Source: an uncultured Clostridia bacterium
Lineage (GTDB): Bacteria > Bacillota > Clostridia > Lachnospirales > CAG-274
NCBI GenBank assembly: GCA_947628755.1
Contig: CANRBC010000007.1
Coordinates: 1-64,000 of the forward strand
Length of the DNA: 64,000 nt
Reading direction: 5' to 3'
Shown: positions 26,322 through 35,262 of the stretch, piece by piece
How the letters are laid out: every line of letters begins with the position of its first letter
How positions within the stretch are numbered: the stretch's first letter is position 1
Program-made: the position numbers and the translations under genes
The notes under the pieces: generated by a model
What the model was told of the DNA's origin: nothing
Seen by the model: only the letters and a program-made list of their open reading frames with translations
The model's database searches: none

Positions 26322-26364
26322 AATAAAATAAGAGATATATCGTTGATATATCTCTTATTTTATC
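26322..26364. repeat. Duplicated 43-bp palindrome, left copy (flanks element B)
   Basis: Arms of 19-20 bp (AATAAAATAAGAGATATATC paired with its complement) surround GTT. An exact 43-bp direct copy occurs at 26608-26650 on the far side of element B. This copy is directly upstream of the recD2 ribosome site. Confidence 0.9.
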
Positions 26365-26607
26365 AAGCGTGTCGATAAAATCGACACGCTTGAAAGAAAT
26401 GCTTATTGGCATTTCTTTCAGTTATCTAAGGAAGGAACCAGCCGTGTTTTCCGCAATTTAGGCATAAATGCCTAAATTACAGAAAAGTTCCTGTCCTCGG
26501 AGGAAGTGAATTCCTCCTGCGGATTAAAGTCTGCGACGCTTTTTTTCAAACTGTTCTTTACTTGAAATTCACATTTTCTATCAAAATATTGTTTTTTCGA
26601 CAGTCTG
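26365..26607 (+). mobile_element. Hairpin-duplicating element, copy B (243 bp)
   Basis: The same element as at 18592-18832, in the opposite orientation. Hairpins in order: AAGCGTGTCGAT/ATCGACACGCTT, GAAAGAAATGC/GCATTTCTTTC, AATTTAGGCAT/ATGCCTAAATT enclosed by AGGAAC/GTTCCT, then GGAGGAA/TTCCTCC. It ends TTTTTTCGACAGTCTG. There is no reading frame. It lies between rnfB and recD2 (both minus strand) and is bounded by perfect 43-bp palindrome copies. Confidence 0.85.
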
Positions 26608-26650
26608 AATAAAATAAGAGATATATCGTTGATATATCTCTTATTTTATC
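26608..26650. repeat. Duplicated 43-bp palindrome, right copy (flanks element B)
   Basis: Identical to 26322-26364. It begins about 22 bp after the rnfB stop codon, where a terminator of the rnf operon is expected; as an AT-rich 19-20-bp stem it may serve that role. Confidence 0.9.
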
Positions 26651-26672
26651 ATTATTTACTTATTTTGTAAAC

Positions 26673-27491
26673 TTAATTATACTTAACGATTGCGCCCTTT
26701 GGACATTCGCTTACGCACTTGCCGCAGCCTACGCACTTGCCGTAGTCTATCTTAGCCAGCTTTGCGGGAGGAACGGACTTGGTGGCAATCATTTCTATAG
26801 CCTCAACGGGGCAGGCTCTTGAACACTTGCCGCAGCCTATACAAGCAGTATCGCAGGCTTTCATAGCAGCAGCGGCAGGGTCAAGGGAGTTACAGGTAAC
26901 TCTTACCTTCTTAGCGTAGGGCACAAGCTCTATAAGGCTCTTGGGACAAGCCTTTATACAAGCGCCGCAGGCAACGCATTTTTCCTTGTCTACCACAGCT
27001 ATGCCGTCTACTATATGTATAGCGTCGAAGGCACAGGCAGCAACACAGTTGCCGTCGCCTAAACAGCCGTAGTTACAAGTCTTGCGACCGCCGTTTACGG
27101 TTGCTTCAAAGGCGCAGTTATCTGAGCCGTAGTATTCAAATTTAGTCTTAGCCTTGTTGCAGTCGCCCTGACATTTAACAAAGGCTGTCATCTTTTCTGC
27201 TGAGCCTGCTTCCACGCCCATAACGGCAGCTACCTTTTCGGATACGGCAGCGCCGCCTACGGGACAGGCGTTTACGGGAGCGTCGCCCTTTGCAATAGCC
27301 TCGGCAAGAGCGTCGCAGCCTGCAAAGCCGCAGCCGCCGCAGTTAGCGCCGGGGAGACATTCCCTTACAAGAGGAACCTTCGGGTCTTGCTCTACCTTGA
27401 ATATAATTGAAGCAAAGCCAAGTACCGCGCCGAATACAACACCCATACAGCCTAAAACAAGTACGGGAAATAAAATCGCATTAATATCCAT
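26673..27491 (-). CDS. rnfB: Rnf complex subunit B (multi-[4Fe-4S] ferredoxin)
   Basis: The electron-entry subunit of the ferredoxin:NAD+ oxidoreductase that pumps Na+ or H+. An N-terminal membrane helix (about 5-28) precedes the four-cysteine motif NCGGCGFAGCDAL with a later CPVGG. Further CxxCxxCxxxCP-type clusters (CVACGACIKACP, CIGCGKCSRACP, CVGCGKCVSECP) and a CNYGCLGDGNC-type site follow, giving about five or six clusters. It is the last gene of the C-D-G-E-A-B operon, as is usual in Clostridia. At 272 residues it is normal. Confidence 0.97.
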   Translation of the reverse strand: MDINAILFPVLVLGCMGVVFGAVLGFASIIFKVEQDPKVPLVRECLPGANCGGCGFAGCDALAEAIAKGDAPVNACPVGGAAVSEKVAAVMGVEAGSAEKMTAFVKCQGDCNKAKTKFEYYGSDNCAFEATVNGGRKTCNYGCLGDGNCVAACAFDAIHIVDGIAVVDKEKCVACGACIKACPKSLIELVPYAKKVRVTCNSLDPAAAAMKACDTACIGCGKCSRACPVEAIEMIATKSVPPAKLAKIDYGKCVGCGKCVSECPKGAIVKYN

Positions 27492-27508
27492 ATTTTAAAC
27501 CCTCCTTA

Positions 27509-28081
27509 TTAAAGCATGCCTGAGAAGCCTAAAAAGGCAATAGACATAAGACCGGCAGTTATGAGTGTAATGGGAAAGCCCTGGAACGGCTTTGGTATAG
27601 GACACTTTTCAAGTCTTTCTCTTACGCCTGCAAAGAGTATGATTGCAAGAGCAAAGCCTACTGCAGCGCCTACGCCGTTTACAAGTGACTTAATAAAGCC
27701 GAAGTTGCTTTCCATATTTGTAACTGTAACGCCAAGCACGGCGCAGTTGGTGGTGATAAGAGGAAGATATACGCCCAATGCCTGATAGAGAGAGGGTGAG
27801 CTCTTCTTAATGAACATTTCCACAAACTGCACAAGTGAAGCGATTATAAGTATGAAGGCTATGTTGTATAAGTATGCAAGGTTCAGAGGAACAAGCACGA
27901 AATTATATACAAGCCATGTAGCTGCTGAGGCAAGAGCTATAACGAATATAACCGCAACGCCCATGCCTGCTGCTGTTTCAACCTTCTTGGATACGCCCAG
28001 GAAAGGACAGATACCAAGGAATTTACTGAAAATAAAGTTATTGACAAATATAGCTGCCATCAATGTTACGAATAAATCCAT
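27509..28081 (-). CDS. rnfA: Rnf complex subunit A
   Basis: A 190-aa integral membrane subunit with six predicted helices, homologous to RnfE in inverted topology. The family signature NNFIFSKFLGICPFLGVSK is at the N-terminus and TNCAVLGV in the middle. In complexes of known structure RnfA and RnfE carry a shared [2Fe-2S] centre; the cysteines here (GICPF and TNCAV) fit that. It shares its first base region with the end of rnfE (junction at 28081). Confidence 0.96.
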   Translation of the reverse strand: MDLFVTLMAAIFVNNFIFSKFLGICPFLGVSKKVETAAGMGVAVIFVIALASAATWLVYNFVLVPLNLAYLYNIAFILIIASLVQFVEMFIKKSSPSLYQALGVYLPLITTNCAVLGVTVTNMESNFGFIKSLVNGVGAAVGFALAIILFAGVRERLEKCPIPKPFQGFPITLITAGLMSIAFLGFSGML

Positions 28082-28686
28082 TATCTACTCACCTCCTGCT
28101 TTCTGTTTCTCACAAGATTAACAAGTACCATAAGGAAGGCAAGCGTAATGAATGCTCCCGGAGGAAGTATCATAAGTAAAGTCTTGCACATATCCGGAAG
28201 TATAGCAATGCCGAATATACTGCCGTTGCCTAAGAATTCTCTTACTGCGCCGAGTACCGTAAGGGCAAGTGTAAAGCCAAGACCCATACCTACGCCGTCG
28301 AAAAGAGAAGCCACAGGACCGTTCTTGCCTGCATAGGCTTCGGCTCTTGCAAGTATAAGACAGTTTACAACGATAAGGGGTATATATACGCCCAGCGCTG
28401 CGTCAAGAGCAGGAACGAAGCCCTTTAATACCATCTGTACTATTGTAACGAAGGATGCTATAACAACGATATAGCAGGGAATTCTTACGCTGTCGGGTAT
28501 TATCTTTCTTATCAATGAAATAACAAAATTAGAGCATATAAGAACAGCCGTTGTGGAAAGACCCATACCTACGCCGTTTATAGCAGATGATGTAACGGCA
28601 AGAGTGGGACACATTCCTATGACCTGTACAAAAGTAGGGTTTTCATCAATAATACCGTTTTTGATTATCTTAACAGGATTCATCAA
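28081..28686 (-). CDS. rnfE: Rnf complex subunit E
   Basis: A 201-aa six-helix membrane subunit, paired with RnfA. IGMCPTLAVTSSAINGVGMG, the VNCLILARAEAY motif and DGVGMGLGFT are family features; the two cysteines match the metal-cluster positions of RnfA. It overlaps rnfG by 4 bp and abuts rnfA. Confidence 0.96.
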   Translation of the reverse strand: MMNPVKIIKNGIIDENPTFVQVIGMCPTLAVTSSAINGVGMGLSTTAVLICSNFVISLIRKIIPDSVRIPCYIVVIASFVTIVQMVLKGFVPALDAALGVYIPLIVVNCLILARAEAYAGKNGPVASLFDGVGMGLGFTLALTVLGAVREFLGNGSIFGIAILPDMCKTLLMILPPGAFITLAFLMVLVNLVRNRKQEVSR

Positions 28687-29264
28687 TCTACCCCTCCTTC
28701 CGGATAATTTTCGCTTACATATTCAATAGCTCTTGAAGCTGAGTTAGAAACGGCTCTTGAAGTAATGGTAGCGCCTGTAAGAGCCTCTACCTGACCGCCG
28801 TCCTTGGTAACGGCTATATCGCCGCTCATGCCTGCAAACTGAGAGTAGAAGCTCTCGTTTGCCGCATTTGCTCCAAGACCCGGCGTCTCGTTTGAGCAGT
28901 TTACAACGGAAAGACCTGTAAGCACGCCATCTGTGTCAACGCCGAACATAAGCTGAAGTCCTGCGCTGAAGCCCTTTGCAGTAACGGCTACGGCATAGCC
29001 CATAGGCTCTCCGCTTTCGTCAAGAGCAGGAGTTATTGTAGTAATATCGATATTGTCATGCTCCTCGGGAGCGTCGTCTTCTATTGCCTCGGATTCGCCG
29101 AATTCAGCTGCGTCAGAAAGCACAGCCTTCATGCTCTCTGCCTGCGCCGCCGCCTCCTGTTCGGCAATAGGACCTGTGGTAATGGAGTTTACATAGCCCA
29201 GAAGTCCTGCGGCTATAAGACAAATTATAAGCAAAATTGCTGCGGGTCTTATTATATTAGACAT
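28683..29264 (-). CDS. rnfG: Rnf complex subunit G (covalent FMN)
   Basis: A 193-aa subunit with an N-terminal membrane helix and an extracytoplasmic FMN-binding domain. The flavinylation motif is VEALTGATITS (threonine in TGAT; consensus DxxTGAT, with Glu in place of Asp). GLSVVNCSNETPGLGANA is the typical substrate-side segment. An ApbE-type flavin transferase would be needed; none is in the window. It overlaps rnfE by 4 bp. Confidence 0.96.
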   Translation of the reverse strand: MSNIIRPAAILLIICLIAAGLLGYVNSITTGPIAEQEAAAQAESMKAVLSDAAEFGESEAIEDDAPEEHDNIDITTITPALDESGEPMGYAVAVTAKGFSAGLQLMFGVDTDGVLTGLSVVNCSNETPGLGANAANESFYSQFAGMSGDIAVTKDGGQVEALTGATITSRAVSNSASRAIEYVSENYPEGGVD

Positions 29265-29265
29265 A

Positions 29266-30279
29266 CTACTTCACCTCCTTAGCTTTGACCTTTGAATAGC
29301 CAAAGGTCCTCGGAGCAGTGTATCTGTCAATAAGAGGAACACAGAGGTTCATAAGAAGTATTGAGTAGGATACACCCTCGGGATAACCGCCGAATACTCG
29401 TATAAGAGTGGTTATAAATCCACAGCCGAAGCCCATAATGAGCTGACCCTTGGGAGTTACCGGTGAGGAAGCATAGTCTGTCGCCATAAAGAATGCGCCC
29501 AGCATAAGTCCGCCGTAGAAAAGCTCCTGAACGGGAAGTCTGTCAGCTGCGGCAGGAACGCCTGCAAACTTAAGTATAGTTGTGAATATAAATACCGTTG
29601 CTATATATACGACGGGAATTCTCCAGGATATAACCTTTCTTATTATAAGGTAAAGACCGCCTATTATAAGAGCTATGGCGCAGGTCTCGCCTATGGTGCC
29701 GCCTGTGTTGCCTATAAGTCCCTGAATAAGAGTCGCTCCTGCGTCGCCTGTCTGCTTGATTGAAGCAAGAGGCGTTGCGTATGTAGCTGCGTCTATGCCT
29801 GCCTTTGCCAGAAATCCCGTAGGACCGAAAGCAGAGCCGCTCATAAGAGTGGGGTATGATGCAAGCAGGAATGCACGTCCTGCAAGAGCAGGGTTTATAA
29901 AGTTCTGACCTAAGCCGCCGAAAAGCTGCTTGGCTATAATTATTGCAAAGAAAGCGCCGACCACGGGCATTACAAATATTGCAATGGGGTGAGTGTCAAA
30001 GCTCAGAGCCGGCAGATTCATAGCAAGAAGAAGACCTGTTACAACAGCGGATAAATCCTTTATGGTATTGGGCTTCTTTGCTATTTTGTTGTAAATTGAT
30101 TCGGCTACTATGGCTGCCAGTATACACATAGCTATTTCTATGGCAGCGGTCACGCCGAAGAATATAATGCCCATTACAGCAGCGGGCACAAGACCTATTA
30201 TCACATCTCTCATAACGCTTGAAATGGTTTCATTAGAGCGAATATGGGGAGATGATGATACCATTAAATTACCGTTCAT
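29266..30279 (-). CDS. rnfD: Rnf complex subunit D
   Basis: A 337-aa polytopic membrane subunit that binds flavin and helps drive ion transport. SSSPHIRSNETISSVM opens the protein as in homologues; FGGLGQNFINPALAGRAFL and the closing YSILLMNLCVPLIDRYT are conserved. The expected flavinylation site is IDAATYATPLA. The Asp and the modified Thr of DxxTGAT are present, but the usual small residue (Gly/Ser) is Tyr. rnfG follows one base after the stop codon. Confidence 0.96.
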   Translation of the reverse strand: MNGNLMVSSSPHIRSNETISSVMRDVIIGLVPAAVMGIIFFGVTAAIEIAMCILAAIVAESIYNKIAKKPNTIKDLSAVVTGLLLAMNLPALSFDTHPIAIFVMPVVGAFFAIIIAKQLFGGLGQNFINPALAGRAFLLASYPTLMSGSAFGPTGFLAKAGIDAATYATPLASIKQTGDAGATLIQGLIGNTGGTIGETCAIALIIGGLYLIIRKVISWRIPVVYIATVFIFTTILKFAGVPAAADRLPVQELFYGGLMLGAFFMATDYASSPVTPKGQLIMGFGCGFITTLIRVFGGYPEGVSYSILLMNLCVPLIDRYTAPRTFGYSKVKAKEVK

Positions 30280-30293
30280 TTCTTCGCCCTCCT

Positions 30294-31625
30294 TTATTTC
30301 TTTCTCTTAGAAGCCATAACTTCGCCTCTGTAAGCTATTATGGTCTGTGCAAGGTGTCTCTTGGCAGGACATACAAAGGAGCATGAGCCGCACATAATAC
30401 AGTCTAAGCCGTGGTGCGCCTCAAATGCCGCCATATCTGATGAAAGAGCGTCCTGATTAAGGTTAAGAGGCATAAGTCCCATAGGACATGCGCTTACACA
30501 CTTGCCGCATCTTATACAGTTGCTTTCGGGAGGAAGCGTCGCTGCCTCTCTTGTAAGACAAAGGAGAGCGGATGAAGTCTTTATAAAGGGAACGTCCGTA
30601 GAATATATAGCCTTGCCCATCATAGGACCGCCTGCTATTATCTTGCTGGGCTCTTCCTTAAAGCCGCCTACAGCCTTTATAAAGTCGTTCATATTCATAC
30701 CTATTCTTACCTGATAGTTGCCAGGGTTGTTTACCGCATCGCCTGTGAATGTAACTATCCTCCTCATAAGAGGTCTGTCCTTGCATACGGCCCTTTCCAC
30801 AGCAAGCACCGTATCTACATTGTCTACTATACAGCCTGCTGATGCGGGCAGCTTGCCTGAGCCTACCTCTCTGCCTGTTACGGCATATATAAGCTGCTTC
30901 TCTGAGCCCTGCGGATACTTGGTCAGAAGAGCGACTACGGAAATATTGTCAAAGCCCTGAACGGCTTTTACCATTGCGTCAATGGCGTTTTGCTTATTGT
31001 TCTCTATGGCTATGTAGCCGTGAGCGCCCGGGTGGAGCTTAAGCATTATGGCAAGACCCTGTACCAGCCTGTCTGTTTTCTCAAGCATAACTCTGTGGTC
31101 TGTTGTAAGATATGGCTCGCACTCTGCCGCATTTACTATGATAGAATCAATCTTGTCCGTAGGAGGAGGATTGAGCTTGATATGGGTAGGGAAGCCTGCG
31201 CCGCCTAAGCCTACGATACCTGCGTTCTTTATCTTGTCCAATATCTGTTCTCTTGTAAAGGACTCAAAGCTCGTGTCCTTGCCGAGAGAGGGGTCTTCCT
31301 CGAAAAGACCGTCGTTTTCAATGATGATAGACTGCACCATTGTGCCGCCGGGAGTGAGCATAGGCTTAATGTCCTTTACCGTACCCGATACGGATGAATG
31401 GATAGGTGAACACATAAATGCCTCCGCCTCGGCAATCTTCTGACCCAGAAGAACTCTGTCGCCCTTGGCTACAATAGGACTTGCCGGAGCGCCTATATGC
31501 TGACTCATGGGAAAAACCATAAGAGCGCCCGTTTCGGGCATTATAATCTCAATAGGCTTATCTTCGGTATACTCTTTGCCTTCGGGCGGATGGATTCCAC
31601 CTATTTTAAAGGTTTTAAGATTCAT
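30294..31625 (-). CDS. rnfC: Rnf complex subunit C (NADH/FMN side)
   Basis: A 443-aa peripheral subunit that carries FMN and two [4Fe-4S] clusters and exchanges electrons with NAD. GLGGAGFPTHIKL is the Gly-rich nucleotide motif; NAAECEPYLTTDHR is an FMN-site segment; CIRCGKCVSACP and CIMCGSCSFVCP bind the clusters. First gene of the operon, with AAGGAGG before the ATG and a promoter about 90 bp upstream. Confidence 0.97.
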   Translation of the reverse strand: MNLKTFKIGGIHPPEGKEYTEDKPIEIIMPETGALMVFPMSQHIGAPASPIVAKGDRVLLGQKIAEAEAFMCSPIHSSVSGTVKDIKPMLTPGGTMVQSIIIENDGLFEEDPSLGKDTSFESFTREQILDKIKNAGIVGLGGAGFPTHIKLNPPPTDKIDSIIVNAAECEPYLTTDHRVMLEKTDRLVQGLAIMLKLHPGAHGYIAIENNKQNAIDAMVKAVQGFDNISVVALLTKYPQGSEKQLIYAVTGREVGSGKLPASAGCIVDNVDTVLAVERAVCKDRPLMRRIVTFTGDAVNNPGNYQVRIGMNMNDFIKAVGGFKEEPSKIIAGGPMMGKAIYSTDVPFIKTSSALLCLTREAATLPPESNCIRCGKCVSACPMGLMPLNLNQDALSSDMAAFEAHHGLDCIMCGSCSFVCPAKRHLAQTIIAYRGEVMASKRKK

Positions 31626-31711
31626 ATCTATTTTCCTCCTTACTTAAGGATATTAGTCTGATTATATGCCTGCCGCCTATCAGACCGTCCTTAGAATTTA
31701 CCTTAAATACT

Positions 31712-31740
31712 ATAATACAATATTTTACATAAAAATACAA
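31712..31740 (-). promoter_or_regulatory. Promoter of the rnf operon
   Basis: On the minus strand TTGTAT (31740-31735) and TATTAT (31717-31712) are 17 bp apart. The rest of the 317-bp gap to luxS is AT-rich; I see no second clear promoter or operator there. Confidence 0.55.
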
Positions 31741-31942
31741 GAGTTTAACGCATATTTTTTGTGTTAAATATATAACAAATTTAAGGCTCGCTTGTATATT
31801 CTTACTATTTTTGTCGGAATTAAGCGCATATTTCTGATTAATATTTGTATTCTTTATAACTTATGCTTGTATTTACAATAAAAGTATACTAAAATTAGAG
31901 ATATATTTAATGAAGAAAAAGGAAAGAAAAGGAGCGATATAT

Positions 31943-32419
31943 ATGAAGGTAGCCAGCTTTACAATAGACCACGACAGACTTGAAAGAGGAATATTCGTAT
32001 CCCGCAGGGACAGCGTGGGAAACGAGGTAGTGACCACGTTTGACATAAGGATAAAAAAGCCCAACACAGAGCCGTGTATGGATACTGCCGCCATACATAC
32101 GCTGGAGCATCTTATGGCAGTATATTTAAGAGGAAACGACCGGTGGGCGGACAGGACCATATATGTAGGACCTATGGGCTGCCGAACGGGAATGTATGTT
32201 ATATTCAAGGGAGATTTGAACTCCGAGGATATAGTTGATGTAATGAAGGACACGTTTAAATACATTATGGACTTTGAGGGAGAAATACCCGCCACGACCT
32301 CAAAGGAGTGCGGAAACTACCTTGACCATAACCTTGAATATGCAAAATGGGAGTGCGCTAAATTTTACAACGAGATACTCATGGATATAAAGAAAGAAAA
32401 TCTGAATTATCCTGACTAA
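31943..32419 (+). CDS. luxS: S-ribosylhomocysteine lyase
   Basis: Cleaves S-ribosylhomocysteine to homocysteine and the AI-2 precursor, recycling the methyl-donor by-product. The metal ligands are in HTLEHLMA (HxxEH) and later KECGNY; the catalytic Cys is in GPMGCRTGMYV. The start was moved to the ATG at 31943 after AAAAGGAG, giving MKVASFTIDHDRL and 158 residues, the usual length. No mtnN/pfs is adjacent. Confidence 0.97.
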   Translation: MKVASFTIDHDRLERGIFVSRRDSVGNEVVTTFDIRIKKPNTEPCMDTAAIHTLEHLMAVYLRGNDRWADRTIYVGPMGCRTGMYVIFKGDLNSEDIVDVMKDTFKYIMDFEGEIPATTSKECGNYLDHNLEYAKWECAKFYNEILMDIKKENLNYPD

Positions 32420-32425
32420 AAGGAC

Positions 32426-32454
32426 TTGAAAAACTAATGCATTAGAGTTATAAT
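32426..32454 (+). promoter_or_regulatory. relA promoter with palindrome in its spacer
   Basis: TTGAAA (32426-32431) and TATAAT (32449-32454) are 17 bp apart. The spacer holds a perfect 12-bp palindrome CTAATGCATTAG (32434-32445), a position where a repressor would block RNA polymerase. Confidence 0.7.
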
Positions 32455-32500
32455 AGGATATTATTCATTTGTTGTAAATTGTAAAAACAGGGGTGATTTT

Positions 32501-34756
32501 ATGAGTGAAACCGATTATAATGCTCAGGTGGAAAATTTATATAATGAACTAATCGAGGAAATCAAGAAATATCACCCGTCAAAGGACCTTTCAATGGTAG
32601 AGAAGGCGTATAAGGTTGCTTGCGAGGCTCATGGAGAGCAGAAGAGAAAATCGGGAGAGCCTTATATAATACACCCCCTTTCTGTGGCTAAGATACTGGC
32701 GGAGCTGGAGCTGGATCTGGAAAGCATAGTGGCGGGACTTCTCCACGATGTGGTAGAGGACACGAAATATACCCTTGAGGATATTGCAAAAATGTTCAAC
32801 GACGACGTCGCCCAGCTTGTAGACGGCGTTACAAAGCTGGAAAAATTTGCCTATTCCTCCAAGGAGGAATTCCAGGCGGAAAATTTCAGAAAAATGTTCC
32901 TCTCTATGGCAAAGGATATAAGAGTTATACTTATAAAGGTAGCCGACAGGCTTCACAATATGAGAACTCTCAAATATCACAGACCCGAAAAGCAAAAGGA
33001 AATCGCCCAGGAAACTTTGGATATATATGCTCCCCTTGCGGACAGACTTGGTATTTCAAAAATAAAAACCGAGCTGGAGGATCTTTGTCTGAGGTATCTT
33101 GAGCCCGAGGCATATTACGACCTTGTGGACAAAATTCACAGAAAGCAAAACGAGAGAGAGGAATTTGTAAATAAAATAGTGCAGGAAATAAAGGAAAAAT
33201 GCGAGGCGGCAGGCATAAAGTGCAGCGTAAGCGGAAGACCCAAGCATTTTTTCAGCATATATAAGAAAATGCATACCAAAAACAAGACTCTTGACCAGAT
33301 ATTCGATCTGTTTGCGGTAAGAGTGCTTGTGAATAGCGTAAAGGATTGCTACGGCGTATTGGGCGTGGTACACGAGGCGTATACCCCTATGCCCAACCGT
33401 TTCAAGGACTACATAGCAATGCCCAAGGCAAATATGTATCAGTCCCTTCACAATACGCTTATAGGTCCTGACGGACTTATATTTGAAATACAGATAAGAA
33501 CCTACGAAATGCACAGGACTGCGGAATACGGTATTGCCGCCCATTGGAAGTACAAAAAGGGCATTACCGAAGGCGTTGAGGACAGCTCCGAGGACGCCAA
33601 GCTGTCCTGGCTCAGACAGATATTGGAATGGCAGAGGGATATGTCCGACAACCATGAGTTTATGGACACAATTAAGACAGACCTTAACGCCTTTAGCGAA
33701 AATGTATTCTGCTTCAGTCCCAGAGGAGAGGTCATTTCTCTTACAGAGGGTTCAACTCCCGTTGACTTTGCCTATGCCATACATTCTGCCGTAGGCAACA
33801 CTATGGTAGGCGCAAGGGTAAACAACAGAATAGTGAATTTCGACTATGTGCTTAAAAACGGCGACAGAGTTGAAATAGTCACATCTCAGAATACAAAAGG
33901 ACCGAGCCGCGACTGGCTTAAGTTTGTAAAGACGAGTCAGGCAAAGTCCAAGATAAATCAGTGGTACAAGAAATTAAATAAGGAAGAAAATATAATAAGA
34001 GGCAGGGAGCTTCTTGAAAAGGAAGCAAAGAGAAAGAACTACAACCTTGCCGATATTCTGACCCCAAAGGCTATGGGAGAGGTGCTTGAGCGTTACAGCT
34101 TCAGAGACTGGGATTCTATATGCGCCGCAGTAGGTCACGGAGGACTTAAGGAGGGTCAGATAATAAATAAGCTCTACGACATATATGAAGCGGAGCAGAA
34201 AAAGACAAGAACAGCTCAGGAAATTTTAAGAGAGCAGGAGGAGACGATAAAGGCTCATCTGGAAAGCTCTCAGACAGAGCAGCCCCACAGGAGAAAAAGC
34301 AAGAGCGGTATTTACGTACACGGCATAGGAGATATAGAGGTAAGGTTTTCAAAGTGCTGCTCTCCCGTGCCCGGTGACGAAATAGTCGGCTTTGTCACAA
34401 GAGGCAGAGGAGTATCCATTCACAGAACCGACTGCGTAAATATTATAAACTTAAGCGAGGAAGAAAGAGCAAGGCTTCTGGAGGCGGAGTGGACTGTGGA
34501 CAAGACCACATCCGGCTCATATTCCGTGGATATAAGAATATTTGCCATAGACAGGGACAGCCTTACATTCGATATACTTAAAATAGTTATCGACGAAAAT
34601 CTTTCTGTCAACAATATAAATGCAAGACCCGTCAAGAACGGAAAGGCAGTAGTGGATCTGAGCCTTAAGATAAGCAATGTTGAGCAGCTTGAGATATTCA
34701 GCAAAAAGGTGCTTAATGTAGGCGGAGTGGAAAGTATAGAAAGAGTGAACGTCTGA
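32501..34756 (+). CDS. relA: Bifunctional (p)ppGpp synthetase/hydrolase
   Basis: Makes and degrades the stringent-response alarmone. Domains in order: HD hydrolase (about 40-195; GLLHDVVEDT and ADRLHNMRTL), synthetase (about 235-350; GRPKHFFSIYKKM and YIAMPKANMYQSLHN), TGS (about 395-460; VFCFSPRGEVISLTEGSTPVDFAYAIH), a helical region, a zinc-finger-like RFSKCCSPVPGD segment and a C-terminal ACT domain. Both catalytic sites look intact. Its stop overlaps the dtd start (TGATG). It heads a relA-dtd-MBL-hemZ run. Confidence 0.97.
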   Translation: MSETDYNAQVENLYNELIEEIKKYHPSKDLSMVEKAYKVACEAHGEQKRKSGEPYIIHPLSVAKILAELELDLESIVAGLLHDVVEDTKYTLEDIAKMFNDDVAQLVDGVTKLEKFAYSSKEEFQAENFRKMFLSMAKDIRVILIKVADRLHNMRTLKYHRPEKQKEIAQETLDIYAPLADRLGISKIKTELEDLCLRYLEPEAYYDLVDKIHRKQNEREEFVNKIVQEIKEKCEAAGIKCSVSGRPKHFFSIYKKMHTKNKTLDQIFDLFAVRVLVNSVKDCYGVLGVVHEAYTPMPNRFKDYIAMPKANMYQSLHNTLIGPDGLIFEIQIRTYEMHRTAEYGIAAHWKYKKGITEGVEDSSEDAKLSWLRQILEWQRDMSDNHEFMDTIKTDLNAFSENVFCFSPRGEVISLTEGSTPVDFAYAIHSAVGNTMVGARVNNRIVNFDYVLKNGDRVEIVTSQNTKGPSRDWLKFVKTSQAKSKINQWYKKLNKEENIIRGRELLEKEAKRKNYNLADILTPKAMGEVLERYSFRDWDSICAAVGHGGLKEGQIINKLYDIYEAEQKKTRTAQEILREQEETIKAHLESSQTEQPHRRKSKSGIYVHGIGDIEVRFSKCCSPVPGDEIVGFVTRGRGVSIHRTDCVNIINLSEEERARLLEAEWTVDKTTSGSYSVDIRIFAIDRDSLTFDILKIVIDENLSVNNINARPVKNGKAVVDLSLKISNVEQLEIFSKKVLNVGGVESIERVNV

Positions 34757-35205
34757 TGCGTGTTGTATTACAGAGAGTTAAAAGTGCAAAAGTGACGGTT
34801 GAGGGCAAGGTCACAGGCAGTATAGACAGGGGCATACTGGCTCTTGTGGGCATGAACAAGGGAGATAATGAAGAGACCTTTAAATGGATGCTCAATAAGC
34901 TGGTGAACATAAGAATATTCGAGGACGAAAACGACAAGATGAATCTGTCAATTTCAGATTTGAACTACGGTCTTCTGCTTGTGCCTAACTTTACAATATA
35001 CGCCGACGCCCGCAAGGGCAACAGACCCTCCTTTGCCATGGGCGCAGGTCCGGAGGAGGCAAGGGAGAGCTTCAACAGATTTACGGAATATGCCAAGTCT
35101 AATTTTGCCAATGTTCAGACGGGAGTTTTCCAAGCCTATATGCAGGTAGAGCTTGTAAACGACGGTCCTATAACCATTTTGCTGGACAGCGATAAGCTGT
35201 TCTAG
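34756..35205 (+). CDS. dtd: D-aminoacyl-tRNA deacylase
   Basis: Hydrolyses D-amino acids (and glycine) mischarged on tRNA. The family SQxT/GP(x) motifs appear as NFTIYADARKGNRPSF (SQFTL/TNFTL variant) and VNDGPITILLDS near the C-terminus. At 149 residues it is the usual length. It is translationally coupled to relA by a TGATG overlap. Confidence 0.95.
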   Translation: MRVVLQRVKSAKVTVEGKVTGSIDRGILALVGMNKGDNEETFKWMLNKLVNIRIFEDENDKMNLSISDLNYGLLLVPNFTIYADARKGNRPSFAMGAGPEEARESFNRFTEYAKSNFANVQTGVFQAYMQVELVNDGPITILLDSDKLF

Positions 35206-35262
35206 TATTGCCGACGGCTTTGTAGCTGTGGGCAAGCCCAAATTTATTAAAGGAGAAGGTAT

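Noticed and set aside
31626-31942. SAM riboswitch in front of luxS
   Set aside because: The AT-rich gap shows no S-box stems and no terminator hairpin before the gene.
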